From the NCBI GenBank assembly GCA_017883125.1, contig JADGOD010000177.1, forward strand, positions 1-7,021: a stretch of 7,021 nt of DNA. Direction: 5' to 3'. How positions within the stretch are numbered: the first letter of the stretch is position 1; every line of letters begins with the position of its first letter. The notes beneath the pieces are model-generated. The model saw only the letters and a program-made list of their open reading frames with translations. It did no database searches and was not told where the DNA came from. The position numbers and the translations under genes are program-made. This DNA is from Acidimicrobiales bacterium (GTDB lineage Bacteria > Actinomycetota > Acidimicrobiia > Acidimicrobiales > RAAP-2). Positions 1-5,172 of this stretch are shown here, in pieces.

Positions 1-386
1 GCGTACTCAACGCCGATGATGATCCATCTCACGAGCGAGTCCGCTCTGAAGGACTGGATTTCCCGATTGGTCGGCTCGTCAGCCACAGTTGAGGATGATA
101 GTCGTAAGAGACTGCGGCGCGGCCTTGATCGGTCAAGCAAACTGTCCGAGCTGATCCGGGCAATCATGAATTCGAGTCTGAATGGGCCAATACCTCGTCA
201 GAGGTTTCCCCGCTGGATCCTGCAGGTCATCCGAAAAGGCTGCACTCGGGATCGATTGGCAATGCACAGGCCGGGCGGTCAGGGACGGTACTGAACTCTC
301 CCCACGTCCGTCCTCAATCAGCATCGTCGTCCCCCGGGTGTTCGGCGTTGGATATGCGCCAAATCCATCCCTAAACTTGCCTGATC
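1..386. other. Left flank of the IS3 element, no confident gene
   Basis: No recognisable protein or RNA is seen here. One plus-strand frame is open from the window edge to a TGA at 292-294, with a possible ATG at 16. Its first 25 or so codons are GC-rich at the third position but the rest are not, and the protein (about 92 residues, basic, with a short amphipathic stretch near residues 38-50) matches no family I know. It could be the 3' end of a gene cut by the window edge or a decayed gene. An imperfect palindrome lies at 124-137. The stretch ends exactly at the left inverted repeat of the insertion sequence. Confidence 0.3.
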
Positions 387-412
387 TGGAGTTGACCCGT
401 TCCGACGCGCAC
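387..412 (+). repeat. Left terminal inverted repeat of the IS3 element
   Basis: It starts TGGAGTTGACCCG and pairs with the right end at 22 of 26 positions: the first 13 bases are identical, there are four mismatches in the next five, then eight more are identical. The orfB stop codon lies only 6 bp inside it. Confidence 0.92.
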
Positions 413-418
413 GTTTTT

Positions 419-1285
419 CTAAGCGACCTGAGTCTTCTCGAAATCGGCGGGTGAGAGGTAGCCGAGGCGCTTCTGGGTCCTCTGCGGGTTGTAGAAGCCC
501 TCGACGTAGTCGAAGAGCGCCGAGCGCAGCAGGTCCCTCCTCGGCCAGGTCTTCCTTCCGTGGATCCAGGCGAGGTCCCGCTTGAGCGTGGCCCAGACGG
601 CCTCGACGGCGGCATTGTCATAGCAGTCGCCTGTTGATCCGAAGGATCTCGTGACGCCGAGCTGAGCGGCTCGGTTCCCGAAAGCGAGAGACGTATAGAT
701 CGCTCCACGATCCGAGTGATGCACGATCTTCTCGTCGGGTCTGCGTCGCTCGAAGGCCATCATCAGCGCATCGATGACGAGGTCGGCGTCCGGTGAGCTC
801 GACATCGCCCACCCCACCACTCGTCGGCTGAAGAGGTCGACCACGCCGGCGAAGTAGAGCCAGCCCTCTTGGGTGCGGAACTGGGTCACGTCGGCGGCCC
901 AGATCTGGTCAGCCTTCTTGGGTCCGAAGTCTCGGTTGAGCAGGTCAGGAGCAGGGGCGACGTCCGGGCGACCCCGTCGCCAGCGACGACGAGAGTGCGC
1001 TCCGACGAGGCCCCTGGCAGCCATGAGCCGGGCGACCCGCTTCTTGGCACACGGTTCGTCGAGCCTCTTGAGCTCGGCGTGGACGCGAGGAGCGCCGTAG
1101 GTGGTGCGCGAGTTGCGGTGGATGTCACCGATCAGCTCGCTGAGCTGTTGGTCTCGTTTCGCGTGGGCCGACAGAGGTCGGCCCTTCCACGCGTAGTAGC
1201 CCGAACGAGAGACGTGGAGGGTCCGACACAGCCGCGTGACGCCGTAGTCAGCAGCATGATCAGAGACGAACCGGAAGCGGGTCAC
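419..1285 (-). CDS. IS3-family transposase OrfB (DDE catalytic subunit)
   Basis: This is the catalytic part of the IS3 transposase, which cuts and joins the element ends. The 288-residue protein has an N-terminal HTH_21-like region (about residues 45-100, with the typical TYGAPRVHAEL motif) followed by an rve/RNase H-like integrase core (about 118-285). The catalytic triad is visible as D132 (ADVTQF), D192 (HHSDRG) and E228, with 35 residues between the last two, which is the classic DD(35)E spacing. The end, YNPQRT then LGYLSPADF, is typical of the family. The start is GTG and overlaps the orfA stop (GTGA). An AAGGAG Shine-Dalgarno at 1299-1294, 8 nt upstream, supports separate, coupled translation. 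The frame is -1 relative to orfA, so an OrfAB fusion by frameshifting is also possible. Length is normal and nothing is broken. Confidence 0.95.
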   Translation of the reverse strand: MTRFRFVSDHAADYGVTRLCRTLHVSRSGYYAWKGRPLSAHAKRDQQLSELIGDIHRNSRTTYGAPRVHAELKRLDEPCAKKRVARLMAARGLVGAHSRRRWRRGRPDVAPAPDLLNRDFGPKKADQIWAADVTQFRTQEGWLYFAGVVDLFSRRVVGWAMSSSPDADLVIDALMMAFERRRPDEKIVHHSDRGAIYTSLAFGNRAAQLGVTRSFGSTGDCYDNAAVEAVWATLKRDLAWIHGRKTWPRRDLLRSALFDYVEGFYNPQRTQKRLGYLSPADFEKTQVA

Positions 1286-1578
1286 CGGATCGTCTCCTTG
1301 GCAAAATAGGCGGCTGCTTTGCGGAGGATCTCTCGCTCGACTCTGAGCTCAGAGTTCTCCTTGCGGAGCCGCTTGAGCTCGAGACGCTCGTTCTCGCTGA
1401 GCGCTCCTGGCTCACCGTCCCGGGCTTGGCGAGCCTCTTCGACTCGAACCCAGTTGCCGAGTGTCTTGTAGTTGATGCCGAGATCTCTTCCGACCTCGGC
1501 CATCGATTTGTCCGTCGTCAGGACGAGACGGACAGCCTCACGCCGGAACTCTTCCGGATACTGCGAGCGGCGACCCAT
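1282..1578 (-). CDS. IS3-family transposase OrfA (HTH DNA-binding subunit)
   Basis: This is the 98-residue DNA-binding partner of the IS3 transposase. It opens with the family motif YPEEFRREAV (residues 7-16), has a helix-turn-helix at about 24-45 (SMAEVGRDLGINYKTLGNWV), a leucine-zipper-like coiled coil at about 64-88 (heptad leucines L71, L78, L85), and ends YFAKETIR. ATG is chosen because AGGAAGGGG (1593-1585) lies 6 nt upstream and the HTH begins at the normal distance from it. Its TGA overlaps the GTG of orfB. I find no A-rich slippery heptamer of the usual IS3 type near the end. Together with the good Shine-Dalgarno in front of orfB, this favours coupled translation over frameshifting as the route to OrfB. 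Confidence 0.93.
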   Translation of the reverse strand: MGRRSQYPEEFRREAVRLVLTTDKSMAEVGRDLGINYKTLGNWVRVEEARQARDGEPGALSENERLELKRLRKENSELRVEREILRKAAAYFAKETIR

Positions 1579-1581
1579 TGG

Positions 1582-1619
1582 GCACCCCTTCCTGTGGACC
1601 GAAGTCCACTATCGGGTGC
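1582..1619 (-). promoter_or_regulatory. Leader hairpin able to mask the orfA ribosome binding site
   Basis: In RNA read on the minus strand, GCACCC (1619-1614) pairs perfectly with GGGTGC (1587-1582), which includes part of the Shine-Dalgarno. Nested inside is a perfect 6-bp hairpin (1609-1604 with 1599-1594) closed by a C(UUCG)G tetraloop, a sequence known for high stability. The element's own promoter should start within this structure (about 1601), so only transcripts entering from outside would contain both halves. The inverted repeats are seen directly. The protective role is inferred from analogy with IS10 and IS50. Confidence 0.5.
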
Positions 1620-1636
1620 GCGTGAGGGCGGGTCAA
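1608..1636 (-). promoter_or_regulatory. Transposase promoter with -35 in the terminal repeat
   Basis: On the minus strand, TTGACC (1636-1631) is followed after 17 bp by GATAGT (1613-1608), a good match to a housekeeping sigma promoter. The -35 hexamer sits inside the right inverted repeat, an arrangement known in IS3-family elements. Transcription would start near 1602-1599, about 22 nt upstream of the orfA ATG. Confidence 0.6.
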
Positions 1637-1641
1637 CTCCA
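1616..1641 (-). repeat. Right terminal inverted repeat of the IS3 element
   Basis: Read on the minus strand it starts TGGAGTTGACCCG and matches the left repeat at 22 of 26 positions. It contains the TTGACC hexamer that can serve as the -35 box of the transposase promoter. Confidence 0.92.
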
Positions 1642-1975
1642 CTCGTCGTCATCAGGAGAAGAGGGAAGAGCGAAAGAGATATAGGTAACAAGGAGGTCCT
1701 CAACCTCGGCGTTGGATGGCGGCGATTGTTCGCGTTCGGACTCAACTAGCCGGGATGGGCTCGGTGGTGAGTCATCAACCTCGGGAGCGCACTCCCCCGC
1801 TGCCGCTCCAGGCGGTAGAGCGTGCGAGTCTTCGCATTCAGATGAGTCGCGGTGGTCGGCTAACATGCCGTACCGTCCCAAAGTCGAATCAGCGTGGCTA
1901 CTGCGGTGGCTACTGATTCAGCAGCGGGAAGGGTCAGAGGAGTCATTTAGGGCCTCTGACCTGGGAGTTTAAGTA
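1642..1975. other. Gene-free interval between IS3 and tRNA-Pro
   Basis: Several frames are open on both strands, but none shows a consistent GC-rich third position, a well-placed Shine-Dalgarno or a recognisable domain. An AAGGAGG-like string at about 1690-1696 has no suitable start codon within normal distance. A 12-bp unit is nearly duplicated in tandem at 1894-1915 (GTGGCTACTG twice). A strong hairpin lies at 1932-1961. Confidence 0.45.
1932..1961. repeat. 9-bp perfect inverted repeat upstream of the tRNA
   Basis: GGTCAGAGG (1932-1940) and CCTCTGACC (1953-1961) form a perfect 9-bp stem with a 12-nt loop, ending 14 bp before the tRNA. Three T residues follow (1968-1970), so it could be a weak terminator for something to the left. 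It could also be a protein-binding site near the tRNA promoter. Its role is unknown. Confidence 0.55.
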
Positions 1976-2053
1976 CGGGCTGTGGCGCAGCTTGGTTAGC
2001 GCGCTTGACTGGGGGTCAAGAGGTCCCGGGTTCAAATCCCGGCAGCCCGACCA
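1976..2053 (+). tRNA. tRNA-Pro (anticodon GGG)
   Basis: The 78-nt sequence folds as a complete cloverleaf. The acceptor stem CGGGCTG pairs with CAGCCCG and is followed by A73 and an encoded CCA. The D arm has the GCGCAGCTTGGTTAGCGC pattern. The anticodon stem CTTGA/TCAAG encloses the loop CTGGGGG with anticodon GGG at 2011-2013 and the G37 expected of tRNA-Pro. The T arm CCGGG-TTCAAAT-CCCGG is perfect. The C1-G72 pair is typical of bacterial tRNA-Pro. A tyrosine integrase relic lies about 110 bp downstream and converges on it, so the 3' end of this tRNA probably served as an attachment site. Confidence 0.97.
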
Positions 2054-2066
2054 AGGAAGTGCAGGT

Positions 2067-2107
2067 GAGGGTCGGTGTCTCGAAAGAGGGACCGACCCTC
2101 TTGTCTT
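2067..2107 (+). terminator. Rho-independent-type terminator after tRNA-Pro
   Basis: GAGGGTCGGT (2067-2076) and ACCGACCCTC (2091-2100) form a perfect 10-bp stem with a 14-nt loop, followed by the T-rich TTGTCTT. It begins 14 nt after the CCA end, where a tRNA terminator is expected. It could also stop transcription arriving from the integrase side. Confidence 0.7.
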
Positions 2108-2129
2108 GCAGTGCAACCGAAATGCAACC
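2106..2129. repeat. TGCAA repeat cluster, possible integrase arm sites
   Basis: An 11-bp palindrome TTGCAGTGCAA (2106-2116) is followed by a direct repeat: TGCAACC occurs at 2112-2118 and 2123-2129, spaced 11 bp, about one helical turn. The cluster sits between the tRNA and the integrase relic, where recombinase or excisionase binding sites are usually found. The function is inferred from position. Confidence 0.4.
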
Positions 2130-2163
2130 CAACCCCCTACGCTTGGCGACTCGCTCCTGGCAA

Positions 2164-2475
2164 TCAACCCGCGTTGAGGATCAATTCAGCGACCGTGTCA
2201 GCCGCTGTCTGATCTACTTCAGGTCTGACAGGGTTGTAGATGTCGGCGGTTGTGGAGATGGATGAGTGGCCGAACCGTACGCTGACCACCTTCATCGAGA
2301 CTCCGGCTTCCACGGCAGCGCTCGCGCAACTGTGACGGAGATCGTGAACCGTGATGGGCGTCAGAGCCAACTTCTTAACTGACCGTTTGAAGGAGCGAGA
2401 GATGACGTCTGGGCGGATCGGTCGATCGTTCTCCCACGTGAAGACGAGATCGGTGTCTTCGTAGGCTGGTCCTCA
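2164..2475 (-). pseudogene. Tyrosine recombinase (integrase) C-terminal remnant
   Basis: The last 102 codons of a phage or ICE-type tyrosine integrase remain. The catalytic region keeps H43-x-x-R46 (VHDLRH), H69 (FGHSS) and the nucleophile Y79 (TTADIYNPV), followed by a typical tail ending RPEVDQTAADTVAEL. The first catalytic arginine, the core-binding domain and the arm-binding domain are missing, against about 370-400 residues in full members. The frame is cut at its 5' end by TGA (2475-2473) immediately before GPAYEDTDLVF. About ten codons upstream of that TGA still look compatible with the family, so this could be a TGG-to-TGA change followed by further decay. The gene points at tRNA-Pro, the standard arrangement for elements integrated at a tRNA 3' end. 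Without the N-terminal domains it cannot be active. Confidence 0.85.
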
Positions 2476-2963
2476 GGAAAGGCAAGCCTCAAGAGCGAGA
2501 GCCTCAGTTTCGAATTGCCGAATCCAGGATCTTTCCGCACATGATCGATTCCATCGGGCCTCTCAGGGTCTTCGAGGGGCCTCTGACGGCATCGTGGTGA
2601 TCTGGAGAGATGTCCACGTTGTCGAGCGATGATGGCCACAATGACAGACCGTCAACGCCAGCGCCGCCGAGGGGGTTTCGCGCCGTCACCGGCTGCACAA
2701 GTCGTCAGCATCCACGTTGGTGCACCATGGCGAAGGCACCGCTCACGATGGACGCGTGGATTCTGGCGAGCGGCGATCTCGCACATCTTTTCGCTGAAGG
2801 TTCGGTTGCCGATGGTCAAGACCCACCGGTGATCGATAACTAGCTGATGCGTCGCTGCTCAGGCTGCTGCCAAAGCAATCAGACATCGGCTGTGGGATAC
2901 TTGGTTTACCAAACGACCCGAACAGCGGGGTCGTAGTGGAGGTGGCGCGTCAGGGGGGTCGTC
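2476..2963. other. Interval between integrase relic and the GNAT-AAA+ gene
   Basis: No gene is recognised. Candidates include a minus-strand frame starting at GTG 2698 and ending at 2504 (64 codons, about 70% GC at third positions, no clear Shine-Dalgarno) and plus-strand frames starting at 2610 and 2629. None has a domain I know or convincing start signals. The left part may be remnants of the integrated element that carried the integrase. A short inverted repeat at 2901-2912 lies about 50 bp upstream of the next gene. Confidence 0.4.
2896..2912 (+). promoter_or_regulatory. Possible -10 box overlapped by an operator-like inverted repeat
   Basis: GATACT (2896-2901) resembles a -10 hexamer. 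Overlapping it is TTGGT-TT-ACCAA (2901-2912), a perfect 5-bp inverted repeat with a 2-bp centre, similar in form to GntR/FadR-type operators (TGGT...ACCA). No good -35 box is seen. A repressor at this position would block the GNAT-AAA+ gene that starts about 50 bp downstream. Function is inferred only. Confidence 0.3.
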
Positions 2964-4247
2964 GTGGCGTTGTGGCGAACTAGAGATCTCCACGAGGACG
3001 ACCTCGAATCGGTGATCCGTCTCTGGGACGACCCTTCGACTGCGGGCGCTGCCGCTGCCTTCGGGCTCTTGGAGCTGATCAGCGCAGCTCGCGACAGCCA
3101 GCCGGCCGTCGTGGCCGTGGTGGGCGACCAGATCGTCGGGTCCATCGTGTCGATGATCGACAGAGACCATGCCTGGGTCATGCGCATCAGCTTGGCGGCG
3201 GACTGGCGGAACAAGGGCGTGGGCAGCGCTCTACTCGAGGCGCTCGAGCGGAGACTGGATGACCGTGGCGTGCACAGGATCTCGTGCCTGCTCTCCTCTG
3301 ATGCCGAGGTCGGCGCGATCGCGCTCGAGCACAGGGGCTTCGAGGTGCGGACGGGGATGCGCCTCTACGAGAAGGTCAGTGGAGCGGGCCACTCCGACCT
3401 CGGGGTCCTGAGCCAGCTCGGCGGGCGGATGCTCCGCCCGGGGCTCTGGGAGTCGCTGGGCGGCATGAAGGCCGAGAAGGAGTTGATCGAGCGCCGGGTC
3501 ATCCTGCCGCTGGCTAACACTGAGGTTGCCGATCGCCTCGGCGTCGTGCCGCCCGCCGGCATCGTGCTCTTCGGCCCTCCGGGGACGGGCAAAACCTCCT
3601 TCGCCAAGGGCATCGCGTCCCGGCTCGGCTGGCCTTTCGTCGAACTGTTCCCGTCGCGCCTCGGCGCCAGCACGCCAGGAGGCCTCGCCACCGCGCTCCG
3701 AGAGTCCTTCGAGCTGATCGCCGAGCTCGACAACGTCGTGGTCTTCATCGACGAGGTCGAGGAGATCGCCTCGATGCGGGCCGGTGGCGCGCAGTCGGCA
3801 GCCACCGGCGTCACCAACGAGATGCTCAAGCTCATCCCGCGGTTCCGGGAACAGGAGGGGCGACTTCTCGTCTGCGCGACCAACTCGATCAGGGATCTCG
3901 ACTCGGCCTTCCTCCGACACGGACGCTTCGACTACGTCCTGCCGGTAGGACCGCCTGACGCAGAGGCGCGGGCCGCGATCTGGGAGCGCTACCTGGCGAC
4001 CATGCCCCACGACGCTGTCGACCTCGATGCCGTCGTCGCCGCATCTGATATGTTCACTCCTGCGGACATCGAGTTCGCTGCGAGGCGCACGGCTCAGGCG
4101 GTCTTCGAAGGAGCGGTCCTCGACGATCGCCCAGAGGTGGCCACCACCGAGGTCATCCTACGAGCCATCGAGCGGACCCGTCCGACGCTCTCGGCGCGCA
4201 TCTGCGAGTGCTTCGACGACGACATCACTGAGTTCGCGAGGCTCTAG
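2964..4247 (+). CDS. GNAT acetyltransferase / AAA+ ATPase fusion protein
   Basis: This is one 427-residue cytoplasmic protein with two enzymatic modules. Residues about 3-138 form a GNAT N-acetyltransferase: the acetyl-CoA-binding motif A is IRISLAADWRNKGVGSALLEAL-like at 74-94, with R82-x-x-G85-x-G87. Residues about 162-410 form an AAA+ ATPase of the FtsH/CDC48 type: LGGMK entry motif (165-169), Walker A GPPGTGKT (204-211), Walker B VVFIDEVEE (259-267), sensor 1 N307 (CATN), arginine-finger candidates R318 and R321 (RHGRFD), and a sensor-2-like TPADIEFAARR (365-375). There is no membrane segment and no protease domain. GTG is chosen because a run of six G (2953-2958) lies 5 nt upstream and the GNAT fold starts at once. 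The substrate is unknown. Codon use is GC3-rich and intact. The gene is isolated, with no same-strand partner, and its TAG stop abuts an IS630 end. The natural C-terminus may therefore be slightly altered. Confidence 0.92.
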   Translation: MALWRTRDLHEDDLESVIRLWDDPSTAGAAAAFGLLELISAARDSQPAVVAVVGDQIVGSIVSMIDRDHAWVMRISLAADWRNKGVGSALLEALERRLDDRGVHRISCLLSSDAEVGAIALEHRGFEVRTGMRLYEKVSGAGHSDLGVLSQLGGRMLRPGLWESLGGMKAEKELIERRVILPLANTEVADRLGVVPPAGIVLFGPPGTGKTSFAKGIASRLGWPFVELFPSRLGASTPGGLATALRESFELIAELDNVVVFIDEVEEIASMRAGGAQSAATGVTNEMLKLIPRFREQEGRLLVCATNSIRDLDSAFLRHGRFDYVLPVGPPDAEARAAIWERYLATMPHDAVDLDAVVAASDMFTPADIEFAARRTAQAVFEGAVLDDRPEVATTEVILRAIERTRPTLSARICECFDDDITEFARL

Positions 4248-4606
4248 TGGTGTGACACTCAAATAGCGCGCGATTGCGCAACCGTCTCGAGGGCCACCCG
4301 GCCGCGGCGGACCTTCGTGATGATCTGGCCGGCGGTCTTGGTCCACATGAAGGGGTTCGGGTGATCGTTGTTGTGGGTGATGTAGTCCTCGATGGCGACG
4401 GCGAGTTCGTCGACACTTCCGAAGCTGCCGCGGCGGATGCGCTTCGTGGTGATGTCCCGGAACCATTGCTCCACCAGGTTGAGCCATGACGAGGCGGTCG
4501 GGGTGAAGTGCAGGTGGAATCGCTTGTGCTTCTCCAGCCAGGCGTTCACCTCGGGGTGCTTGTGAGTGGCGTAGTTGTCCAGGATCATGTGGATCTCCGT
4601 GCCCTT
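4247..4606 (-). mobile_element. IS630-family insertion sequence, truncated
   Basis: The 3' end of an IS630-family element remains: the transposase C-terminal region, then about 12 bp to a likely element end at GTGGTGTGACACTC. IS630 elements insert at TA, and the bases just outside are TA (4245-4246), which fits. The other end and about two thirds of the element are gone, with homology stopping near 4606. No second end was found. A weak TGAGTGTC match at 4824-4831 does not extend to the tip. Confidence 0.75.
4259..4606 (-). pseudogene. IS630-family transposase, C-terminal fragment
   Basis: About 115 residues of an IS630-family DDE transposase remain, against about 340 in full members. The fragment keeps the second catalytic aspartate (MILDNYATHKHPEV) and the glutamate (WLNLVEQWF), with 35 residues between them, plus the family tail KVRRGRVALE. 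The N-terminal helix-turn-helix and the first catalytic Asp are absent. The frame stays open to about 4680, with an ATG at 4633, but residues upstream of AKGTEIH do not look like the family, so that start is probably accidental. It cannot encode an active transposase. It lies tail to tail with the GNAT-AAA+ gene, 11 bp apart. Confidence 0.88.
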
Positions 4607-5172
4607 CGCACGGTGGCATGGTCTTGATGGCATGCCGATTCGGACTCGCCCTCCGAATCGCTCTCGGAGACCCCCTCAGAATTGAGCCCACGAGATTCAC
4701 TGCCGGTGGCATGAATCCCGATTACTGCGGAGTTCCGTCTAGCTCGCGTCAAACTGCATCTAGATCGGGGACGGAGAATTCCAGTGCGGCACAACTAGTA
4801 ACTGGTCGATTCCGGTAGGCGGCTGAGTGTCGTCTAACCCAGATCATTCCCTCCTTGCCAGAGCCTCCGGGAAACCCAGGCCGGTTCAGTCCTCCTTATC
4901 GGGACAGCGGCATCAAAGTCCAGTAATCCGACTCCACGAATGTCAGTGCAGACCACATCGTCATTACCAACATCAAGGCAAGCCGAGGAAGCGTCGCGCT
5001 TAAGCGACTCGTCCCCTAGAGGCGTCGCCCCATCACGCGGGTTCTGGCACCACCTCCGAATCGCATCTGCAGGAGCGCAAGGACGAGGCGGGTTTCGGGA
5101 GGATCGGCGTCCCGCATCAATCGCAGGTTACGCATTCCGGGGGCTGTCACTAAGTGCTCGTAGGGTGCATAG
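4607..5172. other. Gene-free interval with hairpins
   Basis: No frame combines GC-rich third positions, a start signal and a recognisable protein. A cluster of competing inverted repeats lies at 4636-4669. The stretch probably contains debris left by the deletion that truncated the IS630 copy. I could not find the missing N-terminal half of that transposase on either strand. Confidence 0.45.
4636..4669. repeat. Two overlapping, mutually exclusive hairpins
   Basis: CGATTCGGA (4636-4644) pairs perfectly with TCCGAATCG (4652-4660), a 9-bp stem with a 7-nt loop. CTCCGA (4651-4656) also pairs with TCGGAG (4664-4669). The two stems share 4652-4656, so only one can form at a time. They lie about 30 bp from the broken edge of the IS630 fragment. 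Role unknown. Confidence 0.45.

Larger units (their letters stand above)
387..1641 (-). mobile_element. Complete IS3-family insertion sequence (1255 bp)
   Basis: The element is bounded by 26-bp imperfect terminal inverted repeats that begin 5'-TG and end CA-3', as is usual for IS3-family elements. Inside are two minus-strand genes, orfA and orfB, covering nearly the whole length. Both are intact and the DDE triad is present, so the copy looks potentially active. No 3-4 bp target-site duplication is visible: the left flank reads GATC before the end and the right flank reads CTCG after it. That suggests recombination between copies, a flanking deletion, or later mutation. The promoter is internal, with its -35 box in the right repeat. 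Boundaries come from matching the two ends to each other, not from a database. Confidence 0.93.

Noticed and set aside
133..708. Long minus-strand frame crossing the left end of the IS3 element
   Set aside because: It runs antisense or out of frame through orfB and crosses the terminal repeat. Only the orfB frame shows DDE transposase motifs, so this is a shadow frame.
869..1309. Plus-strand 146-codon open frame opposite the IS3 transposase
   Set aside because: It lies fully antisense to orfB, a common by-product of GC-rich coding DNA, and has no recognisable domain.
1689..1749. AAGGAGG string as a ribosome binding site for a gene starting at 1712 or 1716
   Set aside because: The spacing to the start codons is too long for 1716 and marginal for 1712. 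The frames show no codon bias or recognisable protein.
3231..4010. Minus-strand 259-codon open frame opposite the GNAT-AAA+ gene
   Set aside because: Its composition (many D, E, R, A and P residues) is typical of an antisense frame of a GC3-rich gene, while the plus strand carries clear GNAT and AAA+ motifs.
4158..4712. Minus-strand 184-codon frame over the IS630 fragment
   Set aside because: A shadow of the transposase frame. It overlaps the end of the GNAT-AAA+ gene and lacks family motifs.
4824..4831. TGAGTGTC as the second end of the IS630 element
   Set aside because: Only 8 bp match the known end and the outer tip does not, so a chance match is more likely. The element would also be too short with no transposase N-terminus.
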